A stretch of DNA of 64,000 bases, from positions 124,001-188,000 of the forward strand of contig NZ_FNAN01000019.1 in NCBI RefSeq assembly GCF_900101885.1, read 5' to 3'. Both the position numbers and the translations under genes were made by a program. How positions within the stretch are numbered: position 1 is the stretch's first letter; each line of letters starts with the position of its first letter. This document shows positions 17,442-25,732 of this stretch, in pieces. Under the pieces are notes generated by a model. The model ran no database searches, was not told where the DNA came from, and worked only from the letters and a program-made list of their open reading frames with translations. Source of the stretch: Dyadobacter soli (GTDB taxonomy: Bacteria; Bacteroidota; Bacteroidia; Cytophagales; Spirosomataceae).

Positions 17442-18659
17442 ATGAGCCAAAGGGTTGTCATTACCGGTATCGGCATTTATTCCTGTCTGGGCAAAAACCT
17501 GGGCGAGGTGACGCAATCGTTGTATGCCGGTAAGAGTGGCATTGTTTTCGATCAGGTACGGAAAGATTTCGGCTTCCGCTCGGCCCTCACGGGGATGGTG
17601 GAAGAGCCCGATCTGAAAAACTACCTCTCGCGCCGCCAGCGCGTGGGAATGCACCAGCCCGCGGTATACGCGTACATGGCCACGCACGAGGCATTGGCAT
17701 TGTCCGGCCTGGATATCGACTTCCTCGAACAGACAGAAACCGGCATTATCTACGGCAACGATAGTACTGCGGCATCGGTAGTGGAAGCGGTGGATAAAGT
17801 CCGCGAAAAGCACGATACGACGCTGATCGGCTCTGGTGCCATTTTCCAGAACATGAACAGCACGGTGAATATGAACCTGTCGACGATTTTCAAGTTGAAA
17901 GGCATCAATTTCACACTGAGTGCGGCTTGCGCTTCGGGTTCGCATTCAATCGGGATGGGTTACCTGATGATCAGCCAGGGCTTGCAGGAGCGCGTGATAT
18001 GCGGGGGCGCGCAAGAGATTAACGCTTCGGCGATGGCGAGTTTCGATGGCCTGGGTACATTTTCCGTCCGTGAAGCAGAGCCGGAAAAAGCTTCCCGCCC
18101 ATTTGACCGCGACCGCGACGGGCTGATCCCGAGCGGCGGTGCGGCCACCGTAATCCTTGAATCTTACGAAGCCGCCGTGAAACGCGGCGCGCCGATACTA
18201 GCCGAGCTGATCGGCTACGGCTTCTCGTCCAACGGCGACCATATTTCAAACCCCAGCATCGACGGCCAGACGCGTTCGCTCCAAATGGCTTTGAAACAGG
18301 CCGGCATTACCACCAGCGAGGTCGACTACATCAACGCACACGCCACATCCACACCCGTGGGTGACGGCAGCGAGGCACGTGCAATTTTCGAGGTGTTCGG
18401 CGGGGATGTGCCGGTGAGCTCCACCAAGTCAATGACCGGCCATGAGTGCTGGATGGCAGGTGCGAGCGAGATCGTTTACTCGCTGCTGATGATGCAAAAC
18501 TCCTTCGTTGCGCCTAATATCAACTTCGAAAATCCCGACGAAGATTCGGCTAAAATCAATATTATCGCCGAAACCAGGGAGCAGACGATCAATTGCTTCC
18601 TTTCCAATTCGTTCGGTTTCGGCGGTACGAATTCAACGCTGATCGTCAAGAAGATCTAA
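17442..18659 (+). CDS. Beta-ketoacyl-ACP synthase (FabF-type), active-site complete
   Basis: The 405-residue condensing enzyme has the full triad: Cys163 in SAACASGSHSIG, His300 in NAHATSTPVGD and His334 in KSMTGHECWMAGA, with Lys329 in the usual place. It would add malonyl-ACP units to the growing aryl polyene. It is the last gene before a 201-base gap, so it closes the first part of the rightward arm (lyase, reductase, synthase). Confidence 0.92.
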   Translation: MSQRVVITGIGIYSCLGKNLGEVTQSLYAGKSGIVFDQVRKDFGFRSALTGMVEEPDLKNYLSRRQRVGMHQPAVYAYMATHEALALSGLDIDFLEQTETGIIYGNDSTAASVVEAVDKVREKHDTTLIGSGAIFQNMNSTVNMNLSTIFKLKGINFTLSAACASGSHSIGMGYLMISQGLQERVICGGAQEINASAMASFDGLGTFSVREAEPEKASRPFDRDRDGLIPSGGAATVILESYEAAVKRGAPILAELIGYGFSSNGDHISNPSIDGQTRSLQMALKQAGITTSEVDYINAHATSTPVGDGSEARAIFEVFGGDVPVSSTKSMTGHECWMAGASEIVYSLLMMQNSFVAPNINFENPDEDSAKINIIAETREQTINCFLSNSFGFGGTNSTLIVKKI

Positions 18660-18723
18660 ATTTTACCCCGTCACATTACTACTACAACTTCGTGAACGGC
18701 GGTGTGCCGCAGACGAAATTTTG

Positions 18724-18731
18724 TATTTTTG
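18724..18731 (+). promoter_or_regulatory. Possible internal promoter before the first ACP gene
   Basis: TATTTTTG matches the -7 consensus inside the only long gap of the rightward arm. There is no good TTG 19-21 bases upstream, so the call is weak. It would give a leader of about 120 bases. Confidence 0.35.
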
Positions 18732-18847
18732 TTAACCTCCAATATTCCATCCGCCAACTGCAATGATTTCCAGTGGATTTTATTGTGTGATGAAGGTCTT
18801 TTATTTGAAAATTTGGGAATATTTTTAAACTATCGGCAAGAATAAAC

Positions 18848-18855
18848 TAATTTTG
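18848..18855 (+). promoter_or_regulatory. Possible -7 element directly before the first ACP gene
   Basis: TAATTTTG matches the consensus but lies only five bases before the ATG at 18861. If used, transcription would start near 18862 and translation would begin at the second ATG (18882). No TTG is seen at the right distance. Confidence 0.3.
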
Positions 18856-18860
18856 CAGCT

Positions 18861-19127
18861 ATGTATGCTAACGACGTTAAAATGAGTTGGGAAGAAGTAA
18901 TTGAAGAAACCAGAGATTTTTTATCTGAGGAATTCGAGGTGGACCGGGATTTGATTCTTCCTGAAAACAGTCTGAAAGACACGCTGGATCTGGACAGTCT
19001 CGACTACGTCGACCTGGTTGTGCTTATCGATGAAAATCTCAATATCAAGCTCACTGGCGAGGATTTCAAGGAAATCGTGACGTTCGGTGATTTCTATCAG
19101 CTTGTCCGCAAGAAACTCGCATTGTAA
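18861..19127 (+). CDS. Acyl carrier protein 1 of the pigment cluster
   Basis: The 88-residue acidic protein has the phosphopantetheine attachment site LDLDSLDYVDLVVLI (the Ser in Asp-Ser-Leu) and the helical ACP pattern. It would carry the growing polyene between the condensing, reducing and dehydrating enzymes. Two starts are possible, at 18861 and at 18882 (MSWEEVIEET); the second gives a more usual ACP N-terminus and fits the -7 element at 18848. The acyltransferase gene follows after two bases. Confidence 0.9.
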   Translation: MYANDVKMSWEEVIEETRDFLSEEFEVDRDLILPENSLKDTLDLDSLDYVDLVVLIDENLNIKLTGEDFKEIVTFGDFYQLVRKKLAL

Positions 19128-19129
19128 GA

Positions 19130-19996
19130 ATGAGCCGTTGGGACGGTAAGACCAAAGGATCGTTAACGGGTTACAAAATTTTCCTGTTTTTTATCAAAAC
19201 CCTGGGGCTAGGGTTCGCCTATGGGCTCCTGCGGGTGGTTACTTACTACTATTATCTGTTTGCGGCAAAGCCCCGGGAGGCCTTGCTGGATTTTTACCAG
19301 AATACCCTTCACATCTGCGGTTCCGATGCCCGCAAAATGGCACGCAGGAACTTCTATATTTTCGGGCAAACGCTCGTCGACCGGGCCGCGTTCCTGTTGG
19401 GCAGCGACCGGCAATTCTCCCATGTTTTTGAAAATGAACAATACCTGATCGACATCCGCGACGCAGGCAAGGGAGGGGTTTTGCTGAGCGCGCACGTGGG
19501 TAACTGGGAAACCGCCGGTAACCTGCTCAAAGGCCGCATTACCCCGACGATCAACATTGTAATGCTGGACGCGGAGGTCGAGAACATCAAAAAGTACATG
19601 GATCTGTCAACCGGCGGCTCGCGGTTCAAGGTAATCGCGATCAAGGACGATCTGTCACATATCATATCGATCCGTAATGCATTGGTTAACAATGAATTCG
19701 TAGCCATTCATGCAGACCGCTACCTCGAAGGCGCCAAATTTATCGAGATGGATTTCCTGGGACGTAAGGCCAAGTTTCCCTACGGCCCTTTTGTGATCGC
19801 GTCGAAATTCAATGCGCCGGTAACCTTCGTATTTGCGGCCAAGGATGGTAAATACAGTTATCATTTGAGCTGCACAAAGCCCATCGAAGCGAAAATGAAG
19901 CCCGAGGAGATCGCACAGCTGTACGTGGAAGAGCTGGAACGGAAAGTGAAAGCATTTCCCGAGCAATGGTTTAATTATTTCAATTTCTTTCAATAA
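19130..19996 (+). CDS. LpxL/HtrB-type lysophospholipid acyltransferase of the pigment cluster
   Basis: The 288-residue protein belongs to the lipid A lauroyl/myristoyl acyltransferase family. A hydrophobic N-terminal segment is followed by the catalytic HVGNWE motif (His-x4-Glu), then AIHADRYLEGAKFIEMDFLG, which matches the second conserved block. Family enzymes transfer acyl groups from ACP to lipids at the inner membrane. In aryl-polyene and flexirubin clusters homologues (ApeD-like) are thought to move the finished polyene from ACP to a lipid acceptor. It sits two bases after the ACP gene and its stop codon overlaps the next ATG by one base (TAATG). Confidence 0.85.
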   Translation: MSRWDGKTKGSLTGYKIFLFFIKTLGLGFAYGLLRVVTYYYYLFAAKPREALLDFYQNTLHICGSDARKMARRNFYIFGQTLVDRAAFLLGSDRQFSHVFENEQYLIDIRDAGKGGVLLSAHVGNWETAGNLLKGRITPTINIVMLDAEVENIKKYMDLSTGGSRFKVIAIKDDLSHIISIRNALVNNEFVAIHADRYLEGAKFIEMDFLGRKAKFPYGPFVIASKFNAPVTFVFAAKDGKYSYHLSCTKPIEAKMKPEEIAQLYVEELERKVKAFPEQWFNYFNFFQ

Positions 19997-20415
19997 TGAT
20001 TGTCCCGAAAGACGCCATCACCGATTACATTCCACACCGCGCCCCTTTTGTGATGGTCGATAACCTCGTGAATGCCACGCGTGAGCGGTTTGAATCGGAT
20101 TTTACGGTTACGAACGATAATGTGCTGGTGAAGAATGGCTTTTTTCAGGAGACGGGGCTGATCGAACACATGGCACAGACCTGCGCGGCGGCGTTCGGGT
20201 ACCTGGACAGGGAGGCTGGCGGCGAGCCAAAAATCGGTTTTATCGGGGCGGTGAGCAAAGTGCTTGTGACTGAGCTGCCTCCGGTGGGTGCCACTATACA
20301 AACGGTTGTCACACCCCTGCACCAGTTGGGAAATATTTACCTCGTAAAGGGCGAAAGTTTCCTGGATGGGCGTATATTGCTGGGATGTGAACTAAAAATC
20401 GTCGTAAGCGAGTAA
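19996..20415 (+). CDS. Hotdog-fold 3-hydroxyacyl-ACP dehydratase-like protein
   Basis: The 139-residue hotdog protein has the FabZ-like opening IPHRAPFVMVDNL and GLIEHMAQTCAAAFG with the Glu that acts in the family. The GHFPG segment that carries the catalytic His in classical FabZ is replaced by VKNGFFQETG, so the His is missing at the usual place. That pattern resembles the ApeP-type partners of aryl-polyene clusters, which may work as a heteromer with a second dehydratase such as the one at 26354 (inference). Translation is coupled to the upstream acyltransferase through the TAATG overlap. Confidence 0.8.
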   Translation: MIVPKDAITDYIPHRAPFVMVDNLVNATRERFESDFTVTNDNVLVKNGFFQETGLIEHMAQTCAAAFGYLDREAGGEPKIGFIGAVSKVLVTELPPVGATIQTVVTPLHQLGNIYLVKGESFLDGRILLGCELKIVVSE

Positions 20416-20432
20416 CCCCTAATAACTGATTC

Positions 20433-20846
20433 ATGATTGTTTCCGAAATAGATATAGATATCCGATTCAGCGAGACCGATGCCATGGGTGTGGTGTGGCA
20501 CGGCAACTATCTGAAATTTTTCGAGGATGGCAGGGAGGCTTTTGGGAAAAAATTCGGATTGGAATACCTCGATATCCACGCCAAAGGCTTTGTGACGCCC
20601 ATTGTGAAGTCGGAAATCGACCATAAGGCACCTGTTTACTACGGGCAGGCGATTAAAGTCATTACGAAATACATTCCCACCAAATCGGCGAAAATTCAGT
20701 TCGAATACGAGGTGATCAACGTCACTACGGGGCAGCTTTGTGCTACGGGAAAAACCATGCAGGTATTCCTCGACCGCGATTCGCGCGAGCTGGAACTGAT
20801 CTCGCCGGACTTTTACAAGGAATGGAAAGCGCAGTACGACCTATGA
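20433..20846 (+). CDS. YbgC/4HBT-type acyl thioesterase of the pigment cluster
   Basis: The 137-residue hotdog protein has the 4-hydroxybenzoyl-CoA thioesterase signature IRFSETDAMGVVWHGNYLKFFEDGR, in which the Asp and the following His-x-x-Tyr region are the catalytic part. It would hydrolyse stalled or finished acyl-ACP/CoA intermediates (ApeK-like role, inference). It begins 17 bases after the dehydratase and overlaps the next ketosynthase gene by four bases (ATGA). Confidence 0.88.
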   Translation: MIVSEIDIDIRFSETDAMGVVWHGNYLKFFEDGREAFGKKFGLEYLDIHAKGFVTPIVKSEIDHKAPVYYGQAIKVITKYIPTKSAKIQFEYEVINVTTGQLCATGKTMQVFLDRDSRELELISPDFYKEWKAQYDL

Positions 20847-21925
20847 TTTACATTGGTGCGGAGGTGATCGTAAGCCCGCTGGGCGATAGTGCGGAGGATA
20901 ACTGGAACGCGCTCCGTGAAAATCGCAGCGGCATTGCGCTCGTACCGTCGGCGGGTTTTAATCAGGAAGACATTCATTTATCCAAAATAGCTGGCCTGAA
21001 CGGGCCATTACGTTTTCAGCAACTGGTAATCAAAGCATTATCGGCACTGAAAGAGCGGATAGACGCTTCTATGCTCGCGTCTGACCGCACGATCGTGCTC
21101 ATCAGCTCCACGAAAGGCGCGCTGGACGATAACCTGCACGATCAGTTCAGCCAAACCTGCGCCGCAGTAAAGCAGCAATTCCACCTGGCACATTTGCCGA
21201 TGGTGATTTCCAATGCCTGCATTTCCGGCGTGCTCGCGCTGAACATGGCGGGTAATATGGTTGAAATTGGTCAATATGAGCATGTTATTGTAATTGGCTG
21301 CGACGCTGCGTCCGATTTTGTACTATACGGCTTTCAATCACTTTTTGCCGTGAGCGACAAGCCTTGCGCACCATTCGACGCGGCACGGAACGGCATTACG
21401 CTGGGAGAAGGTTGCGGAGCTGCATTGGTTTCGGCTTCCAAATCAGTTTTCAATAATACACCATTACAACTCCTCGCGGGCGCAAGCGCGAACGACGCGA
21501 ACCATATTTCGGGGCCGTCGCGGACGGGAGAGGGGTTGGTAAGGAGCGTAAGCCGCACGATGCAAAGGCATGGAACCGGTACCGATGAGGTCGACTTTAT
21601 CTGCGCGCATGGCACAGGTACGGTTTTCAACGATGAAATGGAAGCCATCGCATTCGACCGGCTCGCATTATCGGACAAGCCGTTGAACAGTTTGAAAGGC
21701 TACTTCGGGCACACGCTCGGTGCTGCGGGAGTCATCGAAACGGCGGTTTGCATGCAAATGATGCGGAATGGAATGCTGATCAAAAGCCTGGGTTACCGTG
21801 ATGCGGGTACTTCCAAGCCTTTGAACGTCATTCTTGAAAACCAACCGAAAGAACTACGGACGATCCTGAAAACAGCTTCGGGTTTCGGTGGGGGTAATGC
21901 ATCGTTGATGATCAGGAGTTTATGA
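20843..21925 (+). CDS. Beta-ketoacyl synthase, second active-site-complete copy
   Basis: The 360-residue condensing enzyme has Cys126 in SNACISGVLAL, His256 in CAHGTGTVFND and His290 in GYFGHTLGAAG, with Lys285. It is shorter than FabF (about 410 residues), with the trimming in the N-terminal half, as in ApeR-type aryl-polyene synthases. The frame is open from 20738, but the first 35 codons lie inside the thioesterase gene and do not look like a ketosynthase; the ATG at 20843 overlaps the thioesterase stop and is the natural start. It may prime the chain or extend an alternative starter (inference). Confidence 0.87.
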   Translation: MIYIGAEVIVSPLGDSAEDNWNALRENRSGIALVPSAGFNQEDIHLSKIAGLNGPLRFQQLVIKALSALKERIDASMLASDRTIVLISSTKGALDDNLHDQFSQTCAAVKQQFHLAHLPMVISNACISGVLALNMAGNMVEIGQYEHVIVIGCDAASDFVLYGFQSLFAVSDKPCAPFDAARNGITLGEGCGAALVSASKSVFNNTPLQLLAGASANDANHISGPSRTGEGLVRSVSRTMQRHGTGTDEVDFICAHGTGTVFNDEMEAIAFDRLALSDKPLNSLKGYFGHTLGAAGVIETAVCMQMMRNGMLIKSLGYRDAGTSKPLNVILENQPKELRTILKTASGFGGGNASLMIRSL

Positions 21926-22548
21926 AAGTAATTACAGCATATTGCAACCTGCGTGCCAACGAGGCGCTCGTGAACGGCGAAGTAATCGCGCGGCGCGATG
22001 CGGGTTCGGAGGATTCGTGGTTCAAGCAGATTTACAGGCAGCAGGAATTGGCATATCCCAAATTTTACAAAATGGATGTGCTCTCGCAGGCCGGTTACCT
22101 GGCTTCGGAACTGATGAAACGTGCCGATCCGGGTATTTTCGCGGATTATGCCGACGATGAGATCGCGCTGGTGTTTGCCAACGCGTCATCCAGCGCGGAG
22201 ACCGACCGCCGTTTTATGCATTCTTATGAAAGTGGCGGATCGCCGAGCCCGTCGCTTTTCGTATATACATTGCCCAACATCGTACTGGGCGAATTAGCCA
22301 TTCTGAACAAATGGTACGGTGAAAATATGTTTGCTGTTTTGCCTAAATTCACACCCGGTTTTTACCTGGATTATAGCCGGATACTGTTCGCCTCGGGCAG
22401 CCGCGCACTGCTGGGCGGGTGGCTGGAAGTGACGGCGAACGGCACGGACGTATTCCTTTTTTTGGTGGAAGAGAAGGTAAGTGGAACGGAATTTAACGAT
22501 GAAAACCTCCTTCACCTGTCGCAGGCCGGCGCGGTCGCGGCATATTAA
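21922..22548 (+). CDS. Short, degenerate ketosynthase-like protein (half-domain)
   Basis: The 208-residue protein resembles the N-terminal half of a ketosynthase. NASSSAETDRRFM and PSPSLFVYTLPNIVLGELAILN match the stretch before the nucleophile, but the region where the Cys should be reads GENMFAVLPKF and no catalytic His motifs follow. It is too short to be a condensing enzyme and is not a frameshift of one, since the next gene follows normally after 23 bases and no remnant is seen between. A structural or chaperone-like role beside ACP 2 is possible; the function is unknown. It overlaps the upstream ketosynthase by four bases. Confidence 0.65.
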   Translation: MKVITAYCNLRANEALVNGEVIARRDAGSEDSWFKQIYRQQELAYPKFYKMDVLSQAGYLASELMKRADPGIFADYADDEIALVFANASSSAETDRRFMHSYESGGSPSPSLFVYTLPNIVLGELAILNKWYGENMFAVLPKFTPGFYLDYSRILFASGSRALLGGWLEVTANGTDVFLFLVEEKVSGTEFNDENLLHLSQAGAVAAY

Positions 22549-22571
22549 CAGACGCTCAATTAATCAGCAAA

Positions 22572-22832
22572 ATGGATAGTTTAAAAGAAGATCTTAAAAA
22601 ACAGATTATCGAACAGCTCAACCTGGAAGACCTGACGGCAGCGGATATCGCCGACGACGCGCTGCTTTTCAACGACCAGGGCATCGGGCTCGATTCGATC
22701 GACGCGCTCGAACTGATCGTACTGCTCGAAAAATACCACGGTATCCAGCTCACCAACCCCGAGGAGGGCAAGGAGGCTTTCAAGTCCATCAACACGATGG
22801 CGGAGTACATTCGTAAGAGAAAAGCAGCTTAA
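22572..22832 (+). CDS. Acyl carrier protein 2 of the pigment cluster
   Basis: The 86-residue acidic protein carries GIGLDSIDALELIVLLEKY, with the phosphopantetheine Ser in Asp-Ser-Ile, and helices typical of ACPs. Having two ACPs is usual in aryl-polyene clusters (ApeE and ApeF), where they serve different partners. It is placed between the half-ketosynthase and the next active ketosynthase, 12 bases from the latter. Confidence 0.92.
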   Translation: MDSLKEDLKKQIIEQLNLEDLTAADIADDALLFNDQGIGLDSIDALELIVLLEKYHGIQLTNPEEGKEAFKSINTMAEYIRKRKAA

Positions 22833-22844
22833 CCACCACACCGA

Positions 22845-24029
22845 ATGGGCGTTTGCATTACCGGTATCGGCATCGTGTCGGCCATTGGCATGTCGGTGGA
22901 GGAAAACCTGAACGCATTGCGAGAGGGCAAAACGGGCATTGGGCCGCTGCATTACCTGCGAGGTACCAAGGCCCAGCTGGCCGGAGAAGTGAAAGCCTCC
23001 AACGACGATTTACGCGCCTCATTGGGCGTGGGTACCGGGTACGTTTCGCGTACCTCCCTGCTCGGGTTGCAGGCGGCGCGCGAGGCCTGGGGCGACAACA
23101 AACGCTCCGGCGTGATCCGTACCGGCATCATTTCGGCCACATCGGTAGGAGGCATGGACCGCAGCGAGGTTTTTTACAAAGATTATCTAGCTCAAAACAG
23201 CCCGGATTACCAGTTGCTGACCACGCACGATAGTGGTAGCACCACCGAGCGCATTGCGAGGGAACTGGGCATTACCGGTTATATCGATACCCTTTCAACC
23301 GCGTGTTCCTCCGGGGTGAACGCCATTATGCTCGGCGCAAGGCTGATCCTGCAAGGCACGCTCGACCGCGTGCTCGTAGGCGGTTCCGATGCATTGAGCG
23401 GCTTCACCATCGACGGCTTCCGCTCGCTGATGATCTACGACGACCAATGGTGCCGGCCCTTCGACGATTCACGTGCAGGGCTTAACCTCGGCGAAGGTGC
23501 AGGTTTTTTGCTTTTGGAAGGTGAAAAAAGCCTGGAATTGACGGGTAATAAGCCCATTTGCAATGTAAGCGGCTGGGCCAATGCGGCCGATGCCTACCAC
23601 CAGACAGCCTCGTCGCCGGACGGTAAAGGTGCTACTTTGGCGATTCAAAATGCCATCAGCCGCGCCGGGATCGGACTGGATCAAATTTCATACGTGAATG
23701 CGCATGGTACGGGCACGAAAAACAACGACCATTCCGAATCCGTAGCATTACAGAATGTTTTCGGGGACCGGGTACCGCCATTCAGTTCTACGAAAGCATT
23801 CACAGGCCATACTTTGGCAGCCGCAGGTGCCATCGAAGCGGTGTTTTCGGTGCTGGCCATTCAGCATAACCTCATTTTTCCGAATCTCAATTATCGCACG
23901 CCCATTGCTGAAACCGGCCTGGTACCGGCTACGCGGCTGGAAACCGGCGCGGAGGTGAATGCGGTGCTTTCCAACTCTTTTGGTTTCGGGGGAAATAATT
24001 CATCCTTGGTTTTGACGAAATATGAGTAA
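22845..24029 (+). CDS. Beta-ketoacyl-ACP synthase (FabF-type), third active-site-complete copy
   Basis: The 394-residue condensing enzyme has Cys154 in STACSSGVNAI, His287 in NAHGTGTKNNDHS and His322 in KAFTGHTLAAAG, with Lys317. The next gene, a Cys-less ketosynthase-like protein, overlaps its end by eight bases. This active/inactive tandem matches the ApeO-ApeC arrangement, where the two form a heterodimer that builds the polyene, so this is the best candidate for the main chain-extending enzyme. Confidence 0.92.
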   Translation: MGVCITGIGIVSAIGMSVEENLNALREGKTGIGPLHYLRGTKAQLAGEVKASNDDLRASLGVGTGYVSRTSLLGLQAAREAWGDNKRSGVIRTGIISATSVGGMDRSEVFYKDYLAQNSPDYQLLTTHDSGSTTERIARELGITGYIDTLSTACSSGVNAIMLGARLILQGTLDRVLVGGSDALSGFTIDGFRSLMIYDDQWCRPFDDSRAGLNLGEGAGFLLLEGEKSLELTGNKPICNVSGWANAADAYHQTASSPDGKGATLAIQNAISRAGIGLDQISYVNAHGTGTKNNDHSESVALQNVFGDRVPPFSSTKAFTGHTLAAAGAIEAVFSVLAIQHNLIFPNLNYRTPIAETGLVPATRLETGAEVNAVLSNSFGFGGNNSSLVLTKYE

Positions 24030-24957
24030 ACCGGCATTGTACATTTCGGCGGCGTCCACGATTTCGCACCAGCCAACTTTCCGTAATGCGGGCTTTTCGG
24101 AGACGCTCGGGCCGGTTGAAGCTTCTTCTGCATTGATCAGCCCTGATTATAAAGCCTATATCGATGCCGGATTGCTGCGCCGGATGAGCAAGATCCTCCG
24201 TATGTCGGTCGCTTGCGCCAAAGACTGCGTAGAGCAGGCTGGGAGCGGGCAGCCGGACGCGATTGTCGTAGGGACAGGGCTGGGCTGTTTGCAGGATACC
24301 GAAAAGTTTCTGAACACCTCGCTCACCGTCGAAGGCCTGCTTCCACCGACGTCATTTATCCAGTCGACGCATAATACCATGGCCGGGCAGATTTCGCTCA
24401 GCCTCGGCAATCATGGTTATAATATGACCCACACGCAGAACACGCTGTCGTTCGAGCACGCATTGCTCGACGCGGCGATGCTCCTGCGCGAAGGCGACCG
24501 CAATGTGCTTGTGGGCGCGGCGGATGAGCATATCGATATTCTGAATGATATAGCGGTGCAACTTGCATTCGAAGCGACGGCACCGTTGACTTCCGCAGCG
24601 TCGTTTTTTATCCTTTCCGATGAGCATACGGGTAATGCGGCGGCAGCGCTTGCGGATCTATTTACGAGCGGCGCAACGGACAATGCACAGGAGGAAATCG
24701 ACGCGTTTCTGGACCGGAACGGATTGCAGCCCGGTGACATCGATCTCGCATTGTACGCAGGTAAGCCCGTGTCAGGCGTTGCGCGCAATATCGATTATTT
24801 GCCGCTGGCAGGTGTTTATCCAACGGCGTCCGCATTTGCAATGCATTATGCTGTCGATGTTCTTTCGGAAAATAGTAAGGTAAGGAATGTGTTGATTTGT
24901 AATACATTAAGAAAAAGTAACCTGGGGTTAATCCTTCTGCAAGCCGTTGAAGCATAA
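24022..24957 (+). CDS. Cys-less ketosynthase-like partner (chain-length-factor-like)
   Basis: The 311-residue protein is a paralogue of the one at 7320. VVGTGLGCLQDTEKFLN and PTSFIQSTHNTMAGQISL match the ketosynthase core, while the nucleophile region reads GYNMTHTQNTLSFEHALLD, with Thr in place of Cys. No catalytic His motifs are seen. It overlaps the upstream active ketosynthase by eight bases, which fits tight one-to-one production of a heterodimer. It is named from known ApeC-type partners; heterodimer formation is inference. Confidence 0.8.
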   Translation: MSKPALYISAASTISHQPTFRNAGFSETLGPVEASSALISPDYKAYIDAGLLRRMSKILRMSVACAKDCVEQAGSGQPDAIVVGTGLGCLQDTEKFLNTSLTVEGLLPPTSFIQSTHNTMAGQISLSLGNHGYNMTHTQNTLSFEHALLDAAMLLREGDRNVLVGAADEHIDILNDIAVQLAFEATAPLTSAASFFILSDEHTGNAAAALADLFTSGATDNAQEEIDAFLDRNGLQPGDIDLALYAGKPVSGVARNIDYLPLAGVYPTASAFAMHYAVDVLSENSKVRNVLICNTLRKSNLGLILLQAVEA

Positions 24958-25732
24958 TCTTCTCATATTCTTCTGCATTACGGCGGCGGCGCTCAGTTCC
25001 ATTATTTTTTGGGAAACCGATTACCTGTGGCTCGTGCTGGCTGGTATTGCATTGCTATTTATGGGTGTTACAGCTTATGGCTCAGCACAAATTCAGGTCA
25101 ATTATTTTGTAAAATCCATTAACAAAGGCGGCCGGGTTTCCGGTAGGCCCAAAGCCATCGCGCTCACCTTCGACGACGGCCCCGACCCCGATTCGACGCC
25201 CCGCATTCTCGACACATTGCTGGAAAACGATTTGAAAGCGACATTTTTCATAATCGGAAGGAAAGCCGTGAACCACCCCGAGCTTTTACGCCGGATCGTG
25301 GACGAGGGCCATACCATTGCCAACCATTCGTACAGCCATCATTACCTCATAGCCCTGTTTTCGACTCGGAAGCTCCGGTCGGATATTCAACAATGCAATG
25401 AGGCGATTCGCGACATAACCGGGCGCGTTCCGATGTTTTTCAGGCCGCCGTTCGGTGTGACGAACCCCCGTTATGCGGCTGTTTTGAAGGATTTACAAAT
25501 GCAGTCGATCGGCTGGTCGCTCAGGAGCATGGATACGCGCGCAAAGAACAAGTACCAGCTCATCAATACCATTATTTCAAAATTAAAGCCCAAAGACATC
25601 GTTCTGCTTCACGACCACCTGGCGCTGACGGCCGATACTTTGCCGGACATTATCGGACATTGCGGCGAAATGGGCATTAAAATAGAACCGCTTCCCCGGC
25701 TGATCGGGAAGGAACCTTATGAAAAGCATTAG
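24947..25732 (+). CDS. Membrane-bound polysaccharide deacetylase (NodB domain)
   Basis: The 261-residue protein has two hydrophobic segments in its first 45 residues, then a NodB domain with the metal and catalytic motifs ALTFDDGPDPDSTP, NHSYSHH and FFRPPFG and a final LLHDH. Family enzymes remove N- or O-acetyl groups from sugars at the cell envelope. It lies inside the pigment operon, overlapping the upstream gene by 11 bases and LolA by 14, so co-expression is certain. Its substrate in pigment formation is not known to me. It must start at a TTG (24947); no ATG is available before the catalytic domain. Confidence 0.83.
   Translation: MKHNLLIFFCITAAALSSIIFWETDYLWLVLAGIALLFMGVTAYGSAQIQVNYFVKSINKGGRVSGRPKAIALTFDDGPDPDSTPRILDTLLENDLKATFFIIGRKAVNHPELLRRIVDEGHTIANHSYSHHYLIALFSTRKLRSDIQQCNEAIRDITGRVPMFFRPPFGVTNPRYAAVLKDLQMQSIGWSLRSMDTRAKNKYQLINTIISKLKPKDIVLLHDHLALTADTLPDIIGHCGEMGIKIEPLPRLIGKEPYEKH

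Noticed and set aside
16794..17945. A 383-codon open frame on the minus strand
   Set aside because: It is antisense to the ketoreductase and ketosynthase genes, whose motifs are unambiguous; its translation is His/Arg/Gln-rich without any family motif.
21922..22548. Frameshifted full-length ketosynthase
   Set aside because: No remnant of the missing half is found in other frames before ACP 2, and spacing to both neighbours is normal for the operon.
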